NCBI GenBank assembly: GCA_903866425.1
Contig: CAIPNN010000201.1
Coordinates: 1-7,191, forward strand
From: an uncultured Actinomycetes bacterium
Lineage (GTDB): Bacteria > Actinomycetota > Thermoleophilia > Miltoncostaeales > Miltoncostaeaceae
Direction: 5' to 3'
Length of the DNA: 7,191 bases
Every line of letters starts with the position of its first letter. Positions within the stretch are counted from its first letter, which is position 1. The notes under the pieces are model-generated. The model saw nothing but the letters and a program-made list of their open reading frames with translations, was not told the DNA's origin and made no database searches. Shown here piece by piece: positions 1 to 4,719 of the stretch. Made by a program: the position numbers and the translations under genes.

Positions 1-851
1 CACGCAAGCGCTGTGCGCTCGTAGTGCGTGCCTGATACCTGCCAATGATCGGCCACCGTCAGGTCGTTGCAGGCGTGCAGCAGCAGGTCGTCTGACGGCA
101 TGGTGCCGCCGGTGAAGAAGTGCCGGCCGATCCAGTCCGTTGGGTCGTCCTCGAGAAACTCGAAGGTGAGGTCGCGGTGGCTGAACACGTGCACGAAGAA
201 TGCGCCGTCGGGCTTGAGCCACGTGGCGATGCGGGCAAACAGCGCCGGGTGGTTCTTCACGTGCTCCAGCATCTCCACGCTGACGATGCGGTCGAACGTG
301 CGATCCATCTCGAGGCCGTTCACATCGGCGGTGATCACCTCGATGTTGGTGAGCCCCAGCTCGGCTGCACGGCCCTCGATATACCGTCGCTGGCCTGATG
401 AGTTACTCACCGCGGTGATGCGGCTCGACGGGTAGCGCTGCGCCATCCACAGCGTGAGCGATCCCCACCCGCACCCGAGTTCCAGCACGTCCTGCCCATC
501 GTCGAGACCAGCGCGCTCACAGGTGAGCGCCAGCATGGCGTCCTCGGCCGCCGCCAGGTCATCGATGCCCTTCGGAAACAGGCACGACGAGTACTTGAGT
601 CGCGGCCCCAGGCACAGCTGGAAGAACTCCGCCGGCACCTCGTAGTGCTGCTCGTTGGCGGCATCGGTACGGATGGCCACCGGCGAGTCGGCCAGTCGGC
701 GGCGCAGATCGCGCTGGCGGGCGCCCACGGCGTCGGGCCCGCCACGGCGTTCACGCCGAAGCCGCGCGCCCACGCGAGCCCTGATGGCGCGCAGCAGCAC
801 GGGGCGTGGGATGTCGTGCCCTTCGGCGAAGCGGATGTACCACGGGTCCAT
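1..851 (-). CDS. Cyclopropane-fatty-acyl-phospholipid synthase-like SAM methyltransferase (3' end outside window)
   Basis: Probable SAM-dependent methyltransferase of the CfaS family (COG2230 type), which transfers a methyl or methylene group to unsaturated acyl chains of membrane lipids. The 283 residues inside the window include a family-typical NEQHYEVPAEFF stretch (residues 66-77), a SAM-binding motif I LELGCGWGS (123-131), SVEMLEHV (191-198) and FFTGGTMPSDDLLL (245-258). By family pattern, C90, E196, H221 and Y278 fall where the bicarbonate-site and catalytic residues of E. coli Cfa lie; this is my alignment by eye. There is no signal peptide, so it should act at the cytoplasmic membrane face. 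Homologues run to roughly 340 residues, so perhaps 50-70 residues are missing beyond base 1. I chose the ATG at 851 because a TAGTCT box lies exactly 7 nt upstream; an in-frame ATG at 878 would add nine residues. It is divergent from a DUF1295 gene, a frequent partner. The exact lipid product is unknown. Confidence 0.9.
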   Translation of the reverse strand, partial: MDPWYIRFAEGHDIPRPVLLRAIRARVGARLRRERRGGPDAVGARQRDLRRRLADSPVAIRTDAANEQHYEVPAEFFQLCLGPRLKYSSCLFPKGIDDLAAAEDAMLALTCERAGLDDGQDVLELGCGWGSLTLWMAQRYPSSRITAVSNSSGQRRYIEGRAAELGLTNIEVITADVNGLEMDRTFDRIVSVEMLEHVKNHPALFARIATWLKPDGAFFVHVFSHRDLTFEFLEDDPTDWIGRHFFTGGTMPSDDLLLHACNDLTVADHWQVSGTHYERTALA

Positions 852-858
852 TGGGACG

Positions 859-864
859 AGACTA
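859..864 (-). promoter_or_regulatory. Putative -10 box (TAGTCT) for leaderless methyltransferase transcript
   Basis: Read on the minus strand, TAGTCT matches the TAnnnT pattern of actinobacterial -10 elements. It sits 7 nt before the ATG at 851, which would place the first transcribed base at or next to the start codon. No convincing Shine-Dalgarno stands at normal distance; a GGAGAGG is 17 nt away. I see no -35 box. Confidence 0.45.
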
Positions 865-892
865 CGCGCCTCTCCCATGACAGGCTTGGCGT

Positions 893-1672
893 ATGGGATA
901 CGGCGACATGCTTCTGCTCACCGCGATCGTCATCGCAGGCGTCATGCTGGCGACGTGGCTGGTGAGTCTGGCGCTCCGCGACGCCAGCGTGGTTGACCCG
1001 GTGTGGCCGCTCGGCTTCATCGCTGTGGCCCTCACCGCGCTGGTGGCCGGTGATGGCGACGATGGCCGTCGCGTGCTCATCGCCGTGCTGGTGGGCATCT
1101 GGGGCCTGCGCCTGTCGTTCTATCTGGCCAAGCGCAACTTCGGTAAGCCCGAAGACTTCCGGTACGCGGCAATGCGGAAGAAGCATGGTGCGCGGTTCTG
1201 GATCGTCAGCCTGTTCACCGTGTTCGTGCTGCAGGGCGTACTCATGTGGATTGTGTCGCTGCCCGTGCAGTTGGCATCAGTGCCCGACCGGGCGCTCGGC
1301 TGGCTGGCAATCGTGGGCGCGGTGGTGTGGGCAATCGGCCTGGGCTTCGAGGCCATCGGCGATTGGCAGCTCGCCCGCTTCAAGGCCAACCCGGCAAACA
1401 AAGGCCAGGTGCTCGACACGGGCCTGTGGCGCTACACGCGCCACCCCAACTACTTCGGCGACTTCCTTGTGTGGTGGGGCATCTTCCTCATCGCCGCCGA
1501 GAGCGGCGCGGGCGCATGGGGCTTTGCCGGCCCGCTGCTGATGACCCTGCTGCTGGTGAAGGTGTCGGGTGCCGGGCTGCTGGAGAAGGACATCGCCACG
1601 CGGCGACCCGGCTATGCGGACTACGTGCGGCGCACCAGTGGGTTCATCCCACGGCCGCCACGACGCGGCTAG
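893..1672 (+). CDS. DUF1295 integral membrane protein (steroid 5-alpha-reductase / ICMT fold)
   Basis: A 259-residue polytopic membrane protein of the DUF1295 (COG3752) family, related in fold to steroid 5-alpha reductases and isoprenylcysteine methyltransferases. Hydrophobic segments lie near residues 6-28, 36-53, 61-78, 102-127, 134-156 and 189-228. The C-terminal signature is clear: LWRYTRHPNYFGDFLVWWG (178-196), followed by an EKDIATRRPGYADYVRRTSG stretch (231-250) and a Pro/Arg-rich tail. The biochemical role of DUF1295 is not firmly settled; an NAD(P)H-dependent lipid or isoprenoid reductase is the usual guess. Divergence from the CfaS-like gene supports a role in lipid modification. 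The start is ATG 893, with a weak AGG eight bases upstream. An in-frame ATG at 908 is possible and would still keep the first membrane helix; a stop at 878-880 bars a longer form. The TAG stop overlaps the stop of the convergent stress-protein gene. Confidence 0.9.
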   Translation: MGYGDMLLLTAIVIAGVMLATWLVSLALRDASVVDPVWPLGFIAVALTALVAGDGDDGRRVLIAVLVGIWGLRLSFYLAKRNFGKPEDFRYAAMRKKHGARFWIVSLFTVFVLQGVLMWIVSLPVQLASVPDRALGWLAIVGAVVWAIGLGFEAIGDWQLARFKANPANKGQVLDTGLWRYTRHPNYFGDFLVWWGIFLIAAESGAGAWGFAGPLLMTLLLVKVSGAGLLEKDIATRRPGYADYVRRTSGFIPRPPRRG

Positions 1673-2157
1673 GAGTCGCCGCCGAAGGTGAGGCCGTGCG
1701 GCAGCAGCACCACCGGGCACGGTGCGTGATGCACCAGGTGGCCGCTGAATGAGCCCATGAACTTGAGTGCGCGGTCGAGCGCGCGGGTGTGTGCCGCCAC
1801 CACGATGGCGTCAACCTCGTTGTCCTCCGCCCAGCGCACCACGGCGTCGGGCGCCGAGTCGGCGTCGTGTGCATCGATGACCACGGGCACGGCGCCCGGG
1901 ATGTCCTCGCACACGCTCTCAAGAAGCGCCTGGGCGATCTCGCGGTGCGACGACGTGTTGTCCATCAGCGGCGAACCACCGAAGGCGCCACCGATGGCAG
2001 CGACCACCGACTCACTGAAGGGTGGGCCGCCCAGTACGTGCACCACCGAGATGGTGCCGCCTGTCTTCACGACGCGCTCGGCGAGACGGATGACGTTGGC
2101 GGAGAAGTCTGAGTCGTCAACGCAGGCGACGACGTGGGTGAAGGATCCAGTGCTCAT
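1669..2157 (-). CDS. UspA-type universal stress protein with a degenerate nucleotide loop
   Basis: A 162-residue single-domain Usp protein (alpha/beta Rossmann-like). The N-terminal strand and loop HVVACVDDSDFSANVIRLAE (residues 8-27), central VSV-VHVL strand (about 37-42), DAIVVAAHT (116-124) and C-terminal GSFSGHLVHHAPCPVVLLP (135-153) match the family in order. In ATP-binding members the loop reads G-x2-G-x9-G-S/T. Here the first two glycines are replaced (A121 and T124) and the spacing to G135-S136 is one residue longer, so ATP binding may be lost or altered. The start is ATG 2157; a longer in-frame version from 2178 would add MRLPLPP, which does not resemble the family. A TACCCT box 8 nt upstream supports the shorter start and suggests a leaderless mRNA. 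It is convergent and stop-overlapping with the DUF1295 gene. Usp proteins are cytoplasmic and usually induced by starvation, hypoxia or other stress. Confidence 0.92.
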   Translation of the reverse strand: MSTGSFTHVVACVDDSDFSANVIRLAERVVKTGGTISVVHVLGGPPFSESVVAAIGGAFGGSPLMDNTSSHREIAQALLESVCEDIPGAVPVVIDAHDADSAPDAVVRWAEDNEVDAIVVAAHTRALDRALKFMGSFSGHLVHHAPCPVVLLPHGLTFGGDS

Positions 2158-2165
2158 TGGCGGCA

Positions 2166-2171
2166 AGGGTA
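2166..2171 (-). promoter_or_regulatory. Putative -10 box (TACCCT) for the universal stress gene
   Basis: On the minus strand TACCCT fits TAnnnT and ends 8 nt before the ATG at 2157, the geometry of a leaderless transcript. No Shine-Dalgarno is visible. It lies only 11 bp from a rightward -10 candidate at 2183-2188, so the two promoters would share one RNA-polymerase footprint. Confidence 0.4.
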
Positions 2172-2182
2172 ATCGCACCCGG

Positions 2183-2188
2183 TAGCAT
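2183..2188 (+). promoter_or_regulatory. Putative -10 box (TAGCAT) for the acidic-protein gene
   Basis: TAGCAT fits TAnnnT and ends 7 nt before the ATG at 2196, the same spacing as at the methyltransferase gene. There is no Shine-Dalgarno and no -35-like hexamer 16-18 bp upstream. This argues for leaderless transcription starting at or beside the ATG at 2196 rather than the downstream ATG at 2205. Confidence 0.45.
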
Positions 2189-2195
2189 CCCGCCC

Positions 2196-2927
2196 ATGGG
2201 ACTCATGAAGCGGTATCTGGTGGCGGTGGTCGGTGTGCCAGGAAGCCCGGCCGAATCGCAGCGCAGCGAGGTCGGTGCGTATCGCACTGAGGCCGCAGCG
2301 CGGCAGGCCGGATCAGATGAGTGGCGCCGCATCCTGTTTGTGCACGCCCCGCACATCGATCGCTATCGGGTGGTCATCGAGCGCGACGGCGCAGAGGTTG
2401 GCGAGGTGCCCATGCCTGAGGTGCCGGCCGATGCGGCTCCCGGCATTCTCGACGAGACCGTCACCCCGCTGGGTGTGTCGGTGGGCGCTGCAGGCGAGCG
2501 CATTGAGGTGGACGAGGCGGAGGCCGTCGAAGAGGTGGCCGTCGAGGAGGCCGTTGCAGTTGCCGAGGTTGCCGCAGTCGACGATGCAGTGGCGCCCGTC
2601 ACCGACCTTGAGGCGCTTGGTTCCACCGGCGAGATGGCCGTCATCGAAGATGAGGACCCCCTCGACGCCCAGATCACCGGCCAGCACCCCGCCGTGAACC
2701 GCGATGACCTGGGTGAGATCGCGGCCGACAAGCCCACGCCCGCATCGCTGGTGAACCTCGATGCCGACGAGCCCGAGCCTGCACCTGCGGCCCCTCCCGC
2801 TCCGTCGTACGTCATTGACGACCCACCCGATGGCCCTGTGCCCGAGGACATCATCGCCAAGTTTGCTGAGGCACTGCGGGGCGAAGAAGAGCGGGCAGCC
2901 GAACGGGACCGCGACCGCGGCAAGTAG
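2196..2927 (+). CDS. Unrecognised protein: short alpha/beta N-terminal region plus acidic Ala/Val/Glu/Pro-rich linker
   Basis: A 243-residue protein I do not recognise. Residues 1-75 look ordered: a hydrophobic strand (RYLVAVVGVP, 6-15), an Ala-rich helix and a strand pair around RILFVHAPHIDRYRVVIERD (45-64). Residues 76-213 are strongly acidic and of low complexity. Within this, residues 104-135 are a run of degenerate Glu-Ala-Val units, and 189-205 are rich in Asp, Glu, Pro and Ala. The end (214-243) is a predicted amphipathic helix with a highly charged E/R/D tail. It has no signal peptide or membrane segment. Third codon positions are GC-rich as in its neighbours, supporting a real gene. 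The start at ATG 2196 is favoured by the TAGCAT box; ATG 2205 (MKRYLVAVVG) is the alternative. It is divergent from the stress gene across 38 bp and ends 13 bp from a convergent small gene. A scaffold or interaction role is conceivable but unsupported. Confidence 0.72.
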   Translation: MGLMKRYLVAVVGVPGSPAESQRSEVGAYRTEAAARQAGSDEWRRILFVHAPHIDRYRVVIERDGAEVGEVPMPEVPADAAPGILDETVTPLGVSVGAAGERIEVDEAEAVEEVAVEEAVAVAEVAAVDDAVAPVTDLEALGSTGEMAVIEDEDPLDAQITGQHPAVNRDDLGEIAADKPTPASLVNLDADEPEPAPAAPPAPSYVIDDPPDGPVPEDIIAKFAEALRGEEERAAERDRDRGK

Positions 2928-2943
2928 CCGCCCCGGCGGACTA
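2925..2943. terminator. Weak stem-loop containing both convergent stop codons
   Basis: TAG-CCGC-CCCG-GCGG-A-CTA forms a small imperfect inverted repeat. Its outer arms are the TAG stop of the rightward gene and the complement of the TAG stop of the leftward small gene. There is no T tract on either side, the stem is short and one base is bulged. It may reduce read-through in both directions but is not a standard intrinsic terminator. Confidence 0.2.
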
Positions 2944-3150
2944 GGCGGTGGCGGTCTCCGCGGGAGCTGGCTCGGCGTCGGCACGATCGCGCAACGTCAT
3001 CATGCGCTCCCATGCCTTGGCCTCGGCAGCCTGATGGGCCTCCGGGTCGGAGTAGAGGTGCGATCCACGCGAGATCGCGAGGTAATCCGCGATCGCGCGC
3101 TCAAGCTCATCGCGCACGCTGCGGAAGGAGTAGGCGACATCTGCGGTCAT
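2941..3150 (-). CDS. Small unrecognised 69-residue protein
   Basis: I do not recognise this protein. It reads MTADVAYSFRSVRDELERAI at the start, likely helical, then a DYLAISRGSHLYSDPEAHQA region, a helix AEAKAWERMMTLRDRADAE (42-60) and a short Pro/Ala/Thr tail. It looks soluble, mostly alpha-helical and acidic, with no signal peptide. A GGGAG at 3160-3164 lies 9 nt before the ATG, and the GC-rich third positions match true genes nearby. It follows the metallophosphoesterase gene in the same direction with a 48 bp gap, so it may be the last gene of the fabI group. A TATGGT box in that gap could alternatively give it its own short-leader transcript. Its stop faces the acidic-protein gene 13 bp away. 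Small size is the main reason for caution. Confidence 0.65.
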   Translation of the reverse strand: MTADVAYSFRSVRDELERAIADYLAISRGSHLYSDPEAHQAAEAKAWERMMTLRDRADAEPAPAETATA

Positions 3151-3191
3151 CGTCGAGCGCTCCCAGGTAGGGGTCAGCCTTCGCTCGCATG

Positions 3192-3197
3192 ACCATA
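3192..3197 (-). promoter_or_regulatory. Possible -10 box (TATGGT) for the 69-residue gene
   Basis: On the minus strand TATGGT matches TAnnnT and lies 41 nt upstream of the ATG at 3150. It would give a leader of roughly 35 nt carrying the GGGAG ribosome site. TAnnnT is short and occurs by chance, and there is no -35 box, so this is weak. Confidence 0.2.
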
Positions 3198-3198
3198 C

Positions 3199-3834
3199 TC
3201 AGATGATCGGACGCGGCAGCACGATGCGGTGACACGAGAGCCCATCGGGGCCGATATGCACCATCCCCACGGCCGATCGGCGGTCGTGTTCGTCCATTCC
3301 CGCACGAAATCGCATGTACGCCCGCCCCTTGATCCCGCTCTTCTCAGACATGGGGCGCTCTTCGGGGATGTACACGGCGCCAGGCGAGAAGATGCGGGTG
3401 CCGCGCACCTCGGTGTCGACGGGAATGTGCAGGTGGCCGTGCACGATCAGGTCAACCGGGCCGAAGTGACGGCGCAGGCCGCGGTGCATGCCCAGCAGCA
3501 CCGCATGGCCGCGCGCCAGGCTCATGCCGGCCGCAGGCATCTCGATGGCCCGCGTGCGACGGCCGTGCGCAAGACCGATGCGCCGTCCGCGCACGTTGAT
3601 GATGCGTGAGGTGGGCAGGTCGATTCCGGCGTCGCGGTCGTGATCTCCCTGCACCGCCACCACAGGTGCGATGTCACCCAGTTGCTCGAGCACCGACAGG
3701 CAGGTGATGTCGCCGGCATGAAGGATGAGATCGCTGCCTGCCAGGGCGTCGAGCACCGTGGTCGGCAGCTCCGGCAGCGTCTCCCCCACATGGGTGTCGG
3801 CCACCACGCCAATGTGGATGGTGCGCGGGGTCAC
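3199..3834 (-). CDS. Metallophosphoesterase, YfcE/MJ0936-like, calcineurin superfamily
   Basis: A 211-residue cytoplasmic metal-dependent phosphodiesterase or phosphatase of the YfcE/MJ0936 type; substrates of this group are mostly unknown. The ordered motifs are visible: D13-T-H15, G41-D42 in HAGDIT, GDHD at 63-66, H90-G91, and the C-terminal G-H-x-H as HGHLH (132-136). In most members the third motif is GN(H/C)D, with the Asn as a metal ligand; here Asp64 (codon GAT) takes that place, which could change metal preference or rate. The family is often about 160-190 residues, so this one has an extra C-terminal segment (about 155-211) with SGIKGRAYMRFRAG and a terminal strand. The start is GTG 3834, 12 nt after the fabI stop, with a weak GGAAG close in front; co-transcription with fabI is likely. 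No functional link to fatty-acid synthesis is evident. Confidence 0.88.
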   Translation of the reverse strand: MTPRTIHIGVVADTHVGETLPELPTTVLDALAGSDLILHAGDITCLSVLEQLGDIAPVVAVQGDHDRDAGIDLPTSRIINVRGRRIGLAHGRRTRAIEMPAAGMSLARGHAVLLGMHRGLRRHFGPVDLIVHGHLHIPVDTEVRGTRIFSPGAVYIPEERPMSEKSGIKGRAYMRFRAGMDEHDRRSAVGMVHIGPDGLSCHRIVLPRPII

Positions 3835-3846
3835 CGACTTCCAGAT

Positions 3847-4629
3847 CTACAGCCCCATGGCGTGGTAGCCGGCGTCCACATGCAGCGTCTCGCCGGTGAC
3901 GGCACGGGCGAGCGGTGAGCACAGGAACAGCGCGGCGTCGGCCACCTCGTCGACATCGATCTCACGGCGCAGCGGCGACTTCTTCGCCGCCATCTCGGTC
4001 ATGTCGCCGAAGCCCGGGATACCGCGGGCGGCAAGCGTGCGCACCGGGCCCGCCGACAAGGCGTTCACACGCACGGCGTGCTCACCCATGTCCCAGGCGA
4101 GATAGCGCACGATCGACTCAAGGGTCGACTTGGCAACACCCATGACGTTGTAGCCCGGCACGGCGCGCTCGGCGGCCATGTACGACAGGGTGACGATCGA
4201 TCCCCCGCCTGCGGCCTGCATGTGTGGCTCAACGCGCTCGGCCAGCGCCGACAGCGAGTAGGCGGAGATGTCGAGTGCGAGGTTGAAACCATCGCGCGGC
4301 GTGCCGACAAAGCGTCCACCCAGATCCTCGGCCCGCGCAAAGGCCACGGCGTGCACCAGGATGTCGATGCCGCCCAGTTGATCGGCAACAGCGGCGACGG
4401 CGGCATCCATCTGCGCGTCGTCCGTCACATCCATGGGCACCACCGGCACCGGCTGGTTGGTGAGCTCACCGGCAAGCTTGGTGACGTCCTTCTCCACCCG
4501 CTCGCCCTGAAATGTGAGTGCCACGTGGGCACCTTCGGCATCAAGCCGACGGGCGATGGCCCAGGCGATGCTGCGCTTATTGGCGACGCCCACCACGAGC
4601 GCCCGCTTGCCATCGACGATCCCGCTCAC
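3847..4629 (-). CDS. fabI: Enoyl-[acyl-carrier-protein] reductase (NADH), FabI type
   Basis: FabI carries out the last step of each type II fatty-acid elongation cycle, reducing trans-2-enoyl-ACP to acyl-ACP with NAD(P)H in the cytoplasm. The 260-residue length is typical. The nucleotide loop is GVANKRSIAWAIA (14-26). The catalytic pair is Tyr160 and Lys167 in PGYNVMGVAKSTL, preceded by Tyr150 in LSY. Also typical are DISAYSLSALA (120-130) and the substrate-loop region SAGPVRTLAARGI (192-204), and the protein ends in GETLHVDAGYHAMGL. By alignment from memory, residue 96 is Ala where E. coli has Gly93, as in Bacillus and Staphylococcus FabI. The start is GTG 4629 because GGAGGA stands 4 nt upstream; the open frame continues further but without family similarity. 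It leads a leftward group with the phosphoesterase 12 nt behind, and is divergent from the copper gene. Confidence 0.96.
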   Translation of the reverse strand: MSGIVDGKRALVVGVANKRSIAWAIARRLDAEGAHVALTFQGERVEKDVTKLAGELTNQPVPVVPMDVTDDAQMDAAVAAVADQLGGIDILVHAVAFARAEDLGGRFVGTPRDGFNLALDISAYSLSALAERVEPHMQAAGGGSIVTLSYMAAERAVPGYNVMGVAKSTLESIVRYLAWDMGEHAVRVNALSAGPVRTLAARGIPGFGDMTEMAAKKSPLRREIDVDEVADAALFLCSPLARAVTGETLHVDAGYHAMGL

Positions 4630-4633
4630 GCGT

Positions 4634-4639
4634 TCCTCC
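4634..4639 (-). promoter_or_regulatory. Strong Shine-Dalgarno (GGAGGA) deciding the fabI GTG start
   Basis: GGAGGA on the minus strand, separated by ACGC from the GTG at 4629, is the strongest ribosome site in the window. It fixes the fabI start against the longer open frame, which reaches up to 4815. It also shows that this genome mixes classical and leaderless initiation. Confidence 0.75.
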
Positions 4640-4667
4640 GAGTGTGTGCCTTCGGTACGACGGCGCC

Positions 4668-4673
4668 ACGCTA
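4668..4673 (-). promoter_or_regulatory. fabI: Putative -10 box (TAGCGT) for fabI
   Basis: On the minus strand TAGCGT fits TAnnnT and lies 38 nt before the GTG. It would give a leader of about 30 nt that carries the GGAGGA site, unlike the leaderless geometry elsewhere. No -35 box is apparent. It is back-to-back with the rightward box at 4705-4710. Confidence 0.3.
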
Positions 4674-4704
4674 CCCGAGCGCGCGCCACAGGGCCGATGC
4701 GGGA

Positions 4705-4710
4705 TAGTGT
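4705..4710 (+). promoter_or_regulatory. Putative -10 box (TAGTGT) for the copC-copD fusion gene
   Basis: TAGTGT matches TAnnnT and ends 9 nt before the GTG at 4720, close to leaderless spacing. No Shine-Dalgarno lies before the GTG. I see no clear inverted repeat that would mark a copper-responsive operator in the 90 nt intergenic stretch. Confidence 0.4.
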
Positions 4711-4719
4711 GCGCACCCC

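Noticed and set aside
1..30. Imperfect inverted repeat (CACGCA-AGCGC-TGT-GCGCT, bulge, TGCGTG) resembling a hairpin
   Set aside because: It lies inside the methyltransferase coding sequence, has a 5-nt bulge and no T tract. Such short GC stems are common by chance here.
878..893. A longer methyltransferase start at ATG 878 giving an extra MGEARSLVP
   Set aside because: It has no ribosome site or -10 box at suitable distance and would leave 14 nt to the divergent gene. The ATG at 851 has a well-placed TAGTCT. It is not excluded outright.
407..1186. A long minus-strand open frame of 259 codons across the methyltransferase start and the DUF1295 gene
   Set aside because: It is in the wrong frame for the recognisable methyltransferase, is rich in Arg, Ser, Cys and Trp with no domain, and runs antisense to the well-supported DUF1295 gene. 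It is a by-product of high GC.
2313..3013. Two long minus-strand open frames opposite the acidic-protein gene
   Set aside because: They overlap each other and the convergent 69-residue gene. One is dominated by Ser, Ala and Thr, as expected when the Glu/Ala/Val codons are read in reverse. The plus frame has a matching promoter and neighbour-like codon use, though that gene is itself unrecognised.
3880..4630. Ala96 in FabI at the position of E. coli Gly93, a site where changes give triclosan resistance
   Set aside because: Firmicute FabI enzymes naturally carry Ala here and are still inhibited, so this is not evidence of resistance. The alignment is also by eye.
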